Assembly: GCF_035762905.1 (NCBI RefSeq)
Contig: NZ_DASUCC010000120.1
Coordinates: 1 to 64,000, forward strand
DNA from: DASYTH01 sp035762905
GTDB taxonomy: Bacteria > Actinomycetota > Actinomycetes > Mycobacteriales > Pseudonocardiaceae
Direction: 5' to 3'
DNA: 64,000 bases
Shown: positions 17,333-25,522 of the stretch, piece by piece
How positions within the stretch are numbered: the first letter of the stretch is position 1
Layout of the letters: every line of letters begins with the position of its first letter
Notes under the pieces: generated by a model
The model's input: only the letters and a program-made list of their open reading frames with translations
Database searches by the model: none
What the model was told of the DNA's origin: nothing
Translations under genes and position numbers: made by a program

Positions 17333-17701
17333 ATGTTCGTCCTGCACCTGCCGACCGCGGCGGCCAGCTACGCCCCGGCCGTCGCCGATTCCTACGGGTT
17401 GACCGCCGGGCGGTTCTGGTCCCTGGTGGCCGCCGTGCTCGGGCTGGCCGGCGTGGTCGCCGGCGGCCTGGCGCTGACCCGGTTCACCGGCCGGACCGGG
17501 CGAAGGGCGGCCATGGGGGCCATGGTCGCGGGCCTGGTCGGGACGGTCGTCGGCGGCCTGGTCGTGGCCGCCGCCGACGGCGGTCCGGGCACCGGTTACG
17601 GCATCGTCGGCGGCTACATCGCCGTGGTGATCGGGGTGGTCGCCGTCGGGCTCGGCGGGCTGGCCATGGCGCGCGCCCGCCGCACCGCCCGAGTCAGGTG
17701 A
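17333..17701 (+). CDS. small membrane protein, possibly DUF6223
   Basis: 122 residues with three predicted membrane helices: about 29-52, 64-84 and 92-113. The pattern YGLTAGRFWSLVAAVLGLAG followed by GGLALTRF resembles DUF6223 proteins of actinomycetes, recalled rather than searched. The ATG has AAGGAG six bases upstream; the longer reading frame from 17243 lacks any such site. It diverges from the histidine kinase operon with a 194-base shared gap, so it may be the output of that system. Its 3' end overlaps the deoA gene end by 8 bases. Confidence 0.65.
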   Translation: MFVLHLPTAAASYAPAVADSYGLTAGRFWSLVAAVLGLAGVVAGGLALTRFTGRTGRRAAMGAMVAGLVGTVVGGLVVAAADGGPGTGYGIVGGYIAVVIGVVAVGLGGLAMARARRTARVR

Positions 17702-18983
17702 CGGACCGCAGCACCTCGCGAACCAGCGGCACCGGGTCGGGGGCGGCGTCGGCGACGGTGACCGCCCCCGCCAGCGCGGCCAGCGCGGCCGGCACCGCGT
17801 CTGGCGTGTCGGTGTGCAGCTCGAGCAGCGGATCGCCGGCTCGCACCCGGTCGCCCGGCTTGGCGTGGCAGATGATGCCGGCGGCCGCCTGCACCGGGTC
17901 CTCCTTGCGGGCCCGGCCGGCGCCAAGACGCCAGGCCGCCACCCCGACCGCGTAGGCGTCCAGCGTGGCCAGCACGCCGTCGGCGGGTGCCGGGACCAGG
18001 TGCACGTGGGCCGGCGTCGGCAGTGCCGCCTCCGGGTCACCACCCTGCGCGCTGATCATCCGGCACCAGGTCTCGTACGCCTCTCCGGAGGCCAGCACCG
18101 GCGCCGGATCGACGGACAGCCCGGCCAGCGACAGCATCTCCCTGGCCAGCTCCAGGGTCAGCTCGACCACGTCGGCCGGGCCGCCGCCGCGCAGCACCTC
18201 GACCGATTCGGCCACCTCGACGGCGTTGCCCACCGCGCGGCCGAGCGGCACCGACATCTCGGTGATCAGCGCCGAGACCTTCAGGCCGCGCTGCTGCCCG
18301 ATCTCGACCAGCGCCGCGGCCAGCGCGCGGGACGCCTCGACGGTGCGCATGAACGCGCCGGTGCCGGTCTTGACGTCCAGCACAAGGGCGTCCGCCCCCT
18401 CGGCGATCTTCTTGCTCATGATCGAGCTGGCGATCAGCGGGATCGACTCCACGGTGGCGGTCACGTCGCGCAGCGCGTACAGCTTGCGGTCGGCCGGGGC
18501 CAGGCCGTCGGTCGGCGCGCACACCACGGCGCCGACGGTGTCCAACTGCCGGACGATCTCCTCGGTGGACAGCCGGGCCCGCCAGCCCGGAATCGACTCC
18601 AGCTTGTCCAGCGTGCCGCCGGTGTGCCCGAGCCCGCGGCCGGACAGCTGCGGCACCGCCGCTCCGCACGCGGCGACCAGCGGCGCGAGCGGCAGCGTGA
18701 TCTTGTCGCCGACCCCGCCGGTGGAGTGCTTGTCCACGGTCGGCCGGGACGACGTCAGCGCCAGCGTCTCGCCCGAGTCGACCATGGCCGCGGTCCACCG
18801 CGCGGTCTCCTCGGCGTCCATCCCGTTCAGGTAGATCGCCATGGCCAGCGCGGACATCTGCTCGTCGGCCACCACGCCACGGGTGTAGGCGTCGACCACC
18901 CAGTCGATCTGCTCGTCGGAGAGCCGCCCACCGTCCCGTTTGGACCGGATGACGTCGACGGCGGACATCGGCTCACGGGTCAT
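17694..18983 (-). CDS. deoA: thymidine phosphorylase
   Basis: 429-residue pyrimidine-nucleoside phosphorylase: thymidine or deoxyuridine plus phosphate gives the base and 2-deoxyribose 1-phosphate. The phosphate-binding KHSTGGVGDK, the LSGRGLGHTGGTLDKLE segment and the KTGTGAFM loop are all present, with the usual C-terminal domain. The ATG at 18983 overlaps the cdd stop (ATGA), so this is the last gene of the nucleoside operon. A longer frame upstream would run through cdd and is rejected. After a mutase step not encoded here, its product feeds DeoC. Confidence 0.96.
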   Translation of the reverse strand: MTREPMSAVDVIRSKRDGGRLSDEQIDWVVDAYTRGVVADEQMSALAMAIYLNGMDAEETARWTAAMVDSGETLALTSSRPTVDKHSTGGVGDKITLPLAPLVAACGAAVPQLSGRGLGHTGGTLDKLESIPGWRARLSTEEIVRQLDTVGAVVCAPTDGLAPADRKLYALRDVTATVESIPLIASSIMSKKIAEGADALVLDVKTGTGAFMRTVEASRALAAALVEIGQQRGLKVSALITEMSVPLGRAVGNAVEVAESVEVLRGGGPADVVELTLELAREMLSLAGLSVDPAPVLASGEAYETWCRMISAQGGDPEAALPTPAHVHLVPAPADGVLATLDAYAVGVAAWRLGAGRARKEDPVQAAAGIICHAKPGDRVRAGDPLLELHTDTPDAVPAALAALAGAVTVADAAPDPVPLVREVLRSVT

Positions 18984-19378
18984 TGCGGCAAATCCTCCGG
19001 TCCGAACGCGTGCGGCAGCACGGCGAGCATCGGCAGCGGCCCCGCCGGGGTGTCCACAAGGCACTCCGGACCGCCCAGTTCGTAGATGACCTGCCGGCAG
19101 CGGCCGCACGGCATCAGCAGCTCACCGGTGCCGCTGCGACAGGCGATGGCGACCAGCCGGCCGCCCCCGGTCAGCCGCAGCTGTCCGGCCAGGGTGCACT
19201 CCGCGCACAGGCCCAGCCCGTAGGAGGCGTTCTCCACGTTGCAGCCGACCACGATCCGGCCGTCGTCGACCAGCGCGGCGGCACCGACGCTCAGCCCGGA
19301 GTACGGGCAGTACGCCAGCCCCGCCGCCTCCTCCGCTCTCGCCCGCAGGTCCGTCCAGTCCACAGTGGACCGCGTCAA
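18980..19378 (-). CDS. cdd: cytidine deaminase
   Basis: 132-residue zinc hydrolase that turns (deoxy)cytidine into (deoxy)uridine. The Zn ligands lie in CAECT and PCGRC, with the catalytic Glu in CAEC, and NVENASYG is the substrate motif. The start is probably TTG at 19378, overlapping the upstream permease stop (TTGA); GTG at 19363 is the alternative and loses five residues. It supplies deoxyuridine to DeoA encoded next. Confidence 0.95.
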   Translation of the reverse strand: MTRSTVDWTDLRARAEEAAGLAYCPYSGLSVGAAALVDDGRIVVGCNVENASYGLGLCAECTLAGQLRLTGGGRLVAIACRSGTGELLMPCGRCRQVIYELGGPECLVDTPAGPLPMLAVLPHAFGPEDLPQ

Positions 19379-20631
19379 CCGCCCTCACCCTTGCGGTAGA
19401 CCTGCCCGTCCGCTTTGGGCATGCGCAGTCGCTGGGAGGCAAGGGCGAGCACCAAAAGGGTGACCACGTAGGGCGCGGCACCGACCAGCTCCGAGGGGAG
19501 CGCGTCGGTGGCGAAGAACCACCAGCCGAACAGCACACCCAGCACGGTAGCCACGATCGCCAGAGTCCGCTGCCCGGCCCGCAGCTGGAACACCGCGACC
19601 ACCAGCAGCGCGATGCACAGCAGCAGGAGCAGCGCGTGCACCGCGTCCGCCCCGCGCAGCTGCATGGCATCGGTGTAGCCGAACAGCCCGGCGCCGGCGG
19701 CCAGGCCACCCGGCCGCCAGTTGCCGAAGATCATCGCGGCCAGACCGATGTAGCCGCGGCCGGCGGTCTGCCCGTCCCGGAACTGGCTGGAGAAGATCGC
19801 CAGGATGGCCCCGCCGAGCCCGGCGAACGCACCGGAGGCGATCACCGCGGCGTACTTGTACTTGTAGACGTTCACGCCGAGCGACTCGGCCGCGACCGGC
19901 GCCTCGCCGCAGGAGCGCAGCCGCAGCCCGAACGGCGTGCGCCACAGCACGAACACGCTGCCGAACAGCAGCAGCACGGCCAGGATCGTCAGCAGCGACA
20001 CGTTGGTGACCAACCCGCCGAGCAGCCCGGCCACGTCGGAGACCAGCCACCAGTGCTTGTCCTCGATGGTGTTCAGCAGGTCGGACAGGCCGGGAATGGT
20101 CACGTGGTAGACGTCCTGCAGCCGCGGCGACTGCTTCTCGCCGCCACCGAGCGCCGGGTCCGAGAAGGCCAGCTTGTTCAGGAACAGCGCGAGGCCCGGG
20201 GCCAGCAGGTTGATCGCCACACCGGAGACGATGTGGTCCACGCCGAAGGTCACCGTGGCCACCGCGTGCAGCAGGCCGCCGAGCGCGCCGAGCACCACAC
20301 CGAAGGCGATGCCGGCCCACGGACCGAGGTGGAAACCGGCGTAGCCGGCGCCCCAGGTGCCGAGCACCATCATGCCCTCGAGGCCGATGTTGACCACGCC
20401 GGCCCGTTCCGCCCACAGCCCGCCGAGGCCGGCGAGGGCGATCGGCACCGCGGCGGTGAGCGCGGCCTCCATGGTGCCGCTCGAGGTCAGGTCGGTGGCG
20501 CCGGTGAACACCCGCACCAGCGACACGATCGCGAGCGCGCCGAGCGAGGCGAGCAGGTACGCGCTCGGCCGGATCCGGCGCTGCCGGCGCTGCGGCGCCG
20601 GCTCGACTCCCACGGTCAGTCCCGTCGTCAT
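19375..20631 (-). CDS. nucleoside ABC transporter permease 2
   Basis: 418-residue integral membrane permease of the BMP-type (NupQ/PnrE-like) nucleoside importer. About ten hydrophobic segments are seen, with the family motif RAGVVNIGLEGMM near residue 75 and a coupling segment around SCGEAPVAAESLGVN. The start ATG overlaps the stop of permease 1 by four bases and its stop overlaps cdd. An extra C-terminal hydrophobic part (residues 345-400) makes it longer than typical members. Confidence 0.93.
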   Translation of the reverse strand: MTTGLTVGVEPAPQRRQRRIRPSAYLLASLGALAIVSLVRVFTGATDLTSSGTMEAALTAAVPIALAGLGGLWAERAGVVNIGLEGMMVLGTWGAGYAGFHLGPWAGIAFGVVLGALGGLLHAVATVTFGVDHIVSGVAINLLAPGLALFLNKLAFSDPALGGGEKQSPRLQDVYHVTIPGLSDLLNTIEDKHWWLVSDVAGLLGGLVTNVSLLTILAVLLLFGSVFVLWRTPFGLRLRSCGEAPVAAESLGVNVYKYKYAAVIASGAFAGLGGAILAIFSSQFRDGQTAGRGYIGLAAMIFGNWRPGGLAAGAGLFGYTDAMQLRGADAVHALLLLLCIALLVVAVFQLRAGQRTLAIVATVLGVLFGWWFFATDALPSELVGAAPYVVTLLVLALASQRLRMPKADGQVYRKGEGG

Positions 20632-21746
20632 GACCCCACCGCCTCGGGAACCTTGGTGCTGCCCAGTGCCCTGCCGACTTCACGCTGTTCGAGCCGGACC
20701 CGGTAGCGGCGCACCAGCTCGTAGGCGATCACCACGGAGAGCACGACGACGCCCTGCATGATCGCCAGGATCTCCTTGGGCACGTCGTTGCCCTCCAGCC
20801 CGTTGGCGCTCGCGTCCAGCAACCCCCACAGCAGGGCCGCGAACGCCATGCCGATCGGGTGGTTGCGGCCGAGCAGCGCGACCGCGATGCCGATGAACCC
20901 GACCCCGGCCGGGAAGTTCAGCGAGTACGAGTGCGCCCCGCCGAGCAGCTCCGGCATGCCGACCAGGCCGGCGACCGCGCCGGAGAGCAGCATCGACAGG
21001 AACACCATCCGCTTCACGTCGACGCCGCTGGCCACCGCGGCCGACTCGGAGAGCCCGGTGGCCTTGAGGTCGAAGCCGAACCGGGTGCGGGAAAGCCCGA
21101 ACCAGTACAGGAACCCGACCAGGATCGCGACCACGATCAGTCCGTGCACGGTGGCCGACGGCGGGGCGTCCGGGAACGGGATGCCGGAGACCTGCCCACC
21201 CTCGGTGATCTCCGGAGTATGGATGTCGTTGCCGGTCAACACGGCCATCCGGTCCGGGTTGAGCAGGAACGCGACCAGCGCGGTGGCGATCGCGTTCAGC
21301 ATGATCGTCGAGATCACCTCGCTGACCCCGCGGGTCACCTTGAGGAACCCGGCGATGCCCGCCCAGGTCGCGCCGACCACCATCGCGGTCAGGATGGTCA
21401 GCGTGACCCGCAGGAACGACGGCAGACTCTCCATGAAGGACGCGCCGGCCAGCGCGGCGGCGAGCATCGCGGCCAGCCGGTACTGCCCGTCCACGCCGAT
21501 GTTGAACAGGTTCATCCGGAACCCGATCGCCACGGCGACCGCGGCCAGGTAGTAGTTCGTCGCGTTGTTAATCGCGATGACCGTGGTGCGCGGCCGCTGC
21601 GCCGCCTCCACGATCGCCTCGACCGCGCTGCCCGGTGAGGTGCCGGTGAGCGCCAGGATCAGCGAGCAGATCAGACCGGCGAACACCAGCGCGCTGACCG
21701 GTGCCGCGAGTCCAAGCAGGACGGATCGGGCCGATAACCGTCCCAT
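20628..21746 (-). CDS. nucleoside ABC transporter permease 1
   Basis: 372-residue permease, the NupP-type partner. It has about ten membrane segments, with FNIGVDGQY near residue 95 and the coupling region GFDLKATGLSESAAVASGV. ATG 21746 has GAGGAGG seven to eight bases upstream. It overlaps the stop of a 33-codon reading frame that separates it from the ATPase gene. Together with permease 2 it forms the channel of the importer. Confidence 0.93.
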   Translation of the reverse strand: MGRLSARSVLLGLAAPVSALVFAGLICSLILALTGTSPGSAVEAIVEAAQRPRTTVIAINNATNYYLAAVAVAIGFRMNLFNIGVDGQYRLAAMLAAALAGASFMESLPSFLRVTLTILTAMVVGATWAGIAGFLKVTRGVSEVISTIMLNAIATALVAFLLNPDRMAVLTGNDIHTPEITEGGQVSGIPFPDAPPSATVHGLIVVAILVGFLYWFGLSRTRFGFDLKATGLSESAAVASGVDVKRMVFLSMLLSGAVAGLVGMPELLGGAHSYSLNFPAGVGFIGIAVALLGRNHPIGMAFAALLWGLLDASANGLEGNDVPKEILAIMQGVVVLSVVIAYELVRRYRVRLEQREVGRALGSTKVPEAVGS

Positions 21747-21847
21747 CACGCCACCTCCTCGCAAGCTCGGTGGTGGCAAGGCCCGCCGCCTCGCGGGCTC
21801 GGCGGCGGTGCGGTGCTCAACGATTCGCTCGCAAGCTCGCTCATCAT
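21746..21847 (-). other. 33-codon ORF bounded by a 17-bp duplication in the nucleoside operon
   Basis: Between the ATPase and permease 1 genes, a 17-bp segment (CATCACGCCACCTCCTC on the plus strand) occurs at 21744-21760 and again at 21845-21861. Each copy carries the GAGGAGG ribosome binding site and a TGATG stop-start. The interval holds a 33-codon frame starting MMSELASESLS and ending CEEVA, the same EEVA end as the ATPase. CTCGCAAGCTCG is also duplicated (21758, 21828). It may be a small coupled peptide gene or a duplication scar or mobile mini-repeat. Confidence 0.5.
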
Positions 21848-23364
21848 CACGCCACCTCCTCCGCGGCTCCGGTCATCGCCGAGCCCAACTCCTCCGGGGT
21901 GACCGACTTGGGGTCGTGCGAGGAAACCAGCCGGCCGCGCAGGATCACGGTGAGCCGGTCGGACATGCCGATCAGCTCGTCGAGGTCGGCGGAGATGAGC
22001 AGCACGGCCAGGCGCTCGGCGCGGGCCCGGCGGATGTGCTCCCAGATCGCCGCCTGCGCACCGACGTCGACGCCGCGGGTCGGGTGCGAGGCGATCAGCA
22101 GCACCGGGTTCCCGCTCATCTCCCGGCCGACGATCAGCTTCTGCTGGTTGCCGCCGGACAGCGCCGCGGCCAGCACGTCGATGCTCGGGGTGCGCACGTC
22201 GTACTCCTCGACGATGCGCCGGGTGTCCGCCTTGGCCGCGCGCCGGTCGATCAGCGGGCCGCGGACGTTGGGTTCCTGGTTCTGGTGGCCGAGGATGCGG
22301 TTCTCCCAGAGCGTCGCCTCGAGCAGCACACCCTGCCGGTGCCGGTCCTCCGGGATGTAGGCCACCCCGGCCTTGCGGCGCTGGCGGGTGGACAGGTGGT
22401 TGATGTCCTTGTCGCCGAGGCGCACGGTGCCCGCGGCCAGCGGCCGGATGCCCATCAGCGCCTCGACCAGCTCGGCCTGCCCGTTGCCCTCGACGCCGGC
22501 GATGCCGAGCACCTCGCCCGCGTGGATGGTGAACGACACGTCGTCCAGCACCGCGCGGCCGTCCTCGGAGCGCACGGTCAGCCCGGACACGTCCAGAACC
22601 ACCTGGTCGGTCACGGTCGACTCGCGCAGCTCGGGCACCGGCAGCGCGTTGCCGACCATCAGCTCGGCGAGTTGGCGGGCGGTCACGTCGCCCGGTTTGA
22701 CGCTGGCCACCGTGGTGCCGCGCCGGATCACCGTGATGTCGTCGGCGACCGAGAGCACCTCGTCGAGCTTGTGCGAGATGAACAGAATGGTCAGACCTTC
22801 GGCCTTGAGCTCGCGCAGGTTGCCGAACAGCTCGTCGACCTCCTGCGGCACCAGCACGGCGGTGGGCTCGTCCAGGATCAGGATGCGGGCGCCGCGGTAG
22901 AGCACCTTGAGGATCTCCACCCGCTGGCGCTCACCGACGCCGAGGTCGTCGACCAGCCGGTCCGGATCGATGTCCAGCCCGTAGCTGTCCGAGATCTCGG
23001 CGATCTTCGCCCGGGCCGCCTTGAAGTCCAGCCGCCCGCCGGCCTTCGGCTCGTTGCCGAGGACCACGTTCTCCAGCACGGTCAGGTTGTCGGCAAGCAT
23101 GAAGTGCTGGTGCACCATGCCGATGCCGGCCCGGATCGCGTCCGCCGGGGAGTGGAAGGTCACCGCCGTGTCGTCGACCGTGATCGTGCCCTCGTCCGGG
23201 CGCTGCATCCCGTAGAGGATCTTCATCAGGGTGGACTTGCCAGCGCCGTTCTCTCCGACGATGGCGTGCACGGTGCCCGGTCGTACCACGATGTTCACGT
23301 CGGAGTTGGCGATCACGCCCGGGAACCGTTTGGTGATCCCGGTCAGCTCGACCGCATTCGGCAT
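21847..23364 (-). CDS. nucleoside ABC transporter ATP-binding protein
   Basis: 505-residue double ATPase of the sugar/nucleoside import class (NupO/YufO-like). The first half has Walker A GENGAGKST, signature LGVGERQRVEI (Gly in place of the usual Ser) and Walker B ILILDEPTA. The second half has the degenerate P-loop GVEGNGQAE, signature LSGGNQQK and LLIASHPTRGVDVG, typical for this class, where the second site is catalytically weak. It energises the two permeases encoded downstream; the binding lipoprotein gene precedes it. Confidence 0.95.
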   Translation of the reverse strand: MPNAVELTGITKRFPGVIANSDVNIVVRPGTVHAIVGENGAGKSTLMKILYGMQRPDEGTITVDDTAVTFHSPADAIRAGIGMVHQHFMLADNLTVLENVVLGNEPKAGGRLDFKAARAKIAEISDSYGLDIDPDRLVDDLGVGERQRVEILKVLYRGARILILDEPTAVLVPQEVDELFGNLRELKAEGLTILFISHKLDEVLSVADDITVIRRGTTVASVKPGDVTARQLAELMVGNALPVPELRESTVTDQVVLDVSGLTVRSEDGRAVLDDVSFTIHAGEVLGIAGVEGNGQAELVEALMGIRPLAAGTVRLGDKDINHLSTRQRRKAGVAYIPEDRHRQGVLLEATLWENRILGHQNQEPNVRGPLIDRRAAKADTRRIVEEYDVRTPSIDVLAAALSGGNQQKLIVGREMSGNPVLLIASHPTRGVDVGAQAAIWEHIRRARAERLAVLLISADLDELIGMSDRLTVILRGRLVSSHDPKSVTPEELGSAMTGAAEEVA

Positions 23365-23403
23365 CGGCGCATCCTCGTCGAAGTCGCGGTGGTGGGGGGA
23401 ACC

Positions 23404-23447
23404 GTAACGGGCTCGGGGCCGCTGCGCGGAAACCCCGAGCCCGTTAC
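23404..23447 (-). terminator. 15-bp perfect hairpin between BMP lipoprotein and ATPase genes
   Basis: Arms GTAACGGGCTCGGGG (23404-23418) and CCCCGAGCCCGTTAC (23433-23447) are exact inverted repeats with a 14-base loop, starting 13 bases after the lipoprotein stop. Such hairpins often follow binding-protein genes and cause partial termination or protect the upstream mRNA, giving more lipoprotein than ATPase. Confidence 0.75.
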
Positions 23448-23460
23448 TGATGCGTGTCGC

Positions 23461-24525
23461 CTACTTCTTGTCCGGCACCTTGATCGCGCCGGAAATGATC
23501 TTGGCCTTCGCGTCGTCCAGCTGGGTCTTGATGTCGTCGATCTTCCCACCGCTGGTGGAGTAGCCGACACCGCCGGCGGCCAGGTCGTAGATCTTCTGAC
23601 CGGACGCGAACTTGTTGTCCTTCACCGAGGCGATGAAGCCGAACACGGCCACGTCGACCTGCTTGAGCATGGACGTGATGATCACGTCCTTGACGTCGGC
23701 CAGGGCCGGCTGGTTGTACTGGTCGGAGTCGACACCGATGCCCAGCTTGCCGTTGGCCTTGGCGGCCTTGAACACGCCGTTGCCCGAGCCGCCCGCGGCC
23801 GCGTAGATCACGTCGGCGCCGGCGTCGAACATGCCCTTGGCCGCGGTCTCACCCTTGGCCGGGTCGTTGAAGCCGGTGAAGTCCGGCGGCTGGGTGAGGT
23901 ACTTCACCTGCACGGTGGCGTCCGGCTTGGTGGCCTTGACCCCGGCGGTGAAGCCGGCCTCGAACTTCTGGATCAGCGGGACGTTGACGCCGCCGACGAA
24001 GCCGACGTTGTTCGTCTTGCTCTTCAGCGCCGCGGCGACGCCGACCAGGTACGAGCCCTCGTGCTCGGCGAAGGTCAGGTTCGCCACGTTCTCGGCGGTG
24101 CAGTCCGGCTCGAAGTCGTCGATGATCGCGAACTTGACGTCCGGGGTGTCCTTCGCGACCGCGCCGATCGCCTTGCAGTAGGCGAAGCCGACCGCGATGA
24201 CCGGGTTGTAGCCGTCCTCGGCCAGCTGACGCAGGCGGTCTTCCTTCTGGGCGTCGGTCTCACCCTGGGCCGCCTCGAGCTCCTTGGCCTCGACGCCGAA
24301 CTCGGACTTGGCCTTGTCCAGGCCGCGTGCGGCGGAGTCGTTGAAGGACTGGTCGCCTCGTCCGCCGATGTCGTAGGCAAGGCCGACCTTGACCGAGGCT
24401 GCCGGGGCACCACTGGTGTCGCCGGTACCGCTCGAGCCCGGGTCGTCGTTGCCGCCGCAGGCCGTCAGGGCCAGGCCGAGCGCAAGCAGCCCGGCGGCGA
24501 GATTGATTCCTCGCATTCGGCGCAA
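23461..24525 (-). CDS. BMP-family nucleoside-binding lipoprotein
   Basis: 354-residue PnrA/BMP-type substrate-binding protein, anchored outside the membrane. The signal peptide ends in lipobox LTAC (Cys about residue 22). BMP motifs include GLAYDIGGRGDQSFND, GFAYCKAIG, FVGGVNVPLIQKFEAGF and a late DLAAGGVGYS. TTG 24525 is preferred: AAGGAG lies six bases before it, whereas the ATG at 24516 would have a 15-base spacing. It is the first gene of the nucleoside import and breakdown operon and sits below a palindrome at 24548-24569. Confidence 0.94.
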   Translation of the reverse strand: MRRMRGINLAAGLLALGLALTACGGNDDPGSSGTGDTSGAPAASVKVGLAYDIGGRGDQSFNDSAARGLDKAKSEFGVEAKELEAAQGETDAQKEDRLRQLAEDGYNPVIAVGFAYCKAIGAVAKDTPDVKFAIIDDFEPDCTAENVANLTFAEHEGSYLVGVAAALKSKTNNVGFVGGVNVPLIQKFEAGFTAGVKATKPDATVQVKYLTQPPDFTGFNDPAKGETAAKGMFDAGADVIYAAAGGSGNGVFKAAKANGKLGIGVDSDQYNQPALADVKDVIITSMLKQVDVAVFGFIASVKDNKFASGQKIYDLAAGGVGYSTSGGKIDDIKTQLDDAKAKIISGAIKVPDKK

Positions 24526-24547
24526 GGCGTTCTCCTTCCGCTTTCCA

Positions 24548-24569
24548 AGCGTCCGATATGCCGGACGCT
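24548..24569. promoter_or_regulatory. 22-bp palindrome at the nucleoside operon promoter
   Basis: Perfect 8-bp arms AGCGTCCG and CGGACGCT flank ATATGC, 22 bases upstream of the BMP gene start. Position and symmetry suit an operator for a nucleoside-responsive regulator; a 5'-leader hairpin is the alternative. The regulator is not identified in the window. Confidence 0.5.
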
Positions 24570-24631
24570 ACGTTCATTCGCGAGACCGTACCCCCCTGGT
24601 GGAGGTGCGCTACCCGGGGCTGGGAGGCGTG

Positions 24632-24646
24632 ACCCAATTGTTGGGT
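24632..24646. promoter_or_regulatory. second palindrome between BMP gene and add remnant
   Basis: ACCCAA-TTG-TTGGGT, perfect 6-bp arms, lies between the nucleoside operon and a TAGCCT box (24683-24688) that once could have served the broken add gene. Candidate operator for the old divergent pair. Confidence 0.35.
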
Positions 24647-24699
24647 GGCGCGGGCCGGGCGCGGTGATCCGACCACGGACCGTAGCCTTGCCGGGTGGC

Positions 24700-25126
24700 C
24701 GCGTGACCTCGGCGCCCTGCCCGAGGCGAACCCGCACCTGCACCTGACCGGGTCGATGCGGCCGGCGACCCTGGTGGAACTGGCCGACCGGTACGGCCTA
24801 CCGGTGCCGTCACCGTTCGTAATGGACGGTGCGCATGACTGGCGGTTTTTCAACATTGTTATGACGCGGCGCGGGCGGGCGGCCGGTCCACGGACGACAT
24901 TCACCGAATCGTGGGGGGAAGCGGTGGAGGACAACCTGGCGGACGGCCGCGGCTGGGTGGAACTGTTCGGCGCGCACCCGACCGAGCAGGACCGGCTGAC
25001 CCGATCCGCACTCGGCTCTCGGACGCCGAGTTGGCCACGATCGCCCGGCACTCGGTCGTCGGGTCCTTCGCGCCGCACTCGCTGCGCGACCGCCTGCTGC
25101 GCGGCATCGCCGCCTGGCTCGGCTGA
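24700..25126 (+). pseudogene. remnant of a second adenosine deaminase gene
   Basis: One frame gives an Add N-terminus (DLGALPEANPHLHLTGSM followed by RPATLVELADRYGLPVP) with the zinc-binding HLHL. Soon after come scraps such as VEDNLADGRGWVELF. Another frame, near 25010-25126, gives an Add C-terminus: LSDAELATIARHSVVGSFAP, then LRDRLLRGIAAWLG and a stop. The central catalytic region (HAGE, GHG, TDDP) is missing and the two ends are in different frames, so the gene carries a large deletion plus frameshift. No intact start is seen; the GTG after the TAGCCT box hits a stop at once. It diverges from the nucleoside import operon. Confidence 0.85.
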
Positions 25127-25234
25127 GTTGTCCCGAACCCCTCCAGTTGTCCACAGAACGCGTTCCAGTCCGCGTACGCCCGTCGCCGCCTCAGGCACGC
25201 TCGGCGCATGACAGCAACAACCCGCGAAATGAGT

Positions 25235-25264
25235 AGCGCTACTTCAGCGCTACTCGACTACCGT
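25235..25264 (+). promoter_or_regulatory. operator repeats and -10 box of the vapBC-type pair
   Basis: AGCGCTACT occurs at 25235-25243 and 25246-25254, an 11-bp direct repeat; the first copy sits in a GTAGCGCTAC palindrome. They cover the -35 region just above -10 box TACCGT (25259-25264), which ends six bases before the antitoxin ATG. Ribbon-helix-helix antitoxins typically autoregulate at such paired sites. Confidence 0.55.
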
Positions 25265-25270
25265 CACACC

Positions 25271-25522
25271 ATGCCCACCATCCAGATACGGAACGTGCCC
25301 CCCGAGGCGTACGACGCCCTGCGGAGACGAGCCAAAGCGGAGGGCAAGTCCCTGCAGTCGTACATGCACGAGCAGGTGACCCGACTCGCCCAGATGATCA
25401 GCAAGAAGGAGATGCTCACCGAGTACCGGGCAAAGTTGCTGCAGAACCCCCCGCGCAACGTCACCCTCGAGTCGATCGTGGCCGACATCCATGAAGGTCG
25501 CCGTGAACGATTTGGTGACTGA
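25271..25522 (+). CDS. FitA/VapB-type ribbon-helix-helix antitoxin
   Basis: 83 residues. The N-terminal ribbon-helix-helix MPTIQIRNVPPEAYDALRRR followed by AKAEGKSLQSYMHEQVTRLA is typical of FitA-like antitoxins; the C-terminal part (TLESIVADIHEGRRERFGD) would bind and block the toxin. The leaderless promoter fixes ATG 25271; the longer frame from 25208 would start upstream of the -10 box. The toxin gene overlaps its 3' end. Confidence 0.88.
   Translation: MPTIQIRNVPPEAYDALRRRAKAEGKSLQSYMHEQVTRLAQMISKKEMLTEYRAKLLQNPPRNVTLESIVADIHEGRRERFGD

Noticed and set aside
24645..25211. Intact small protein of 188 residues
   Set aside because: The first third matches adenosine deaminase, then the frame departs into Ser/Arg/Pro-rich sequence while the Add C-terminus continues in another frame, so it is a pseudogene.
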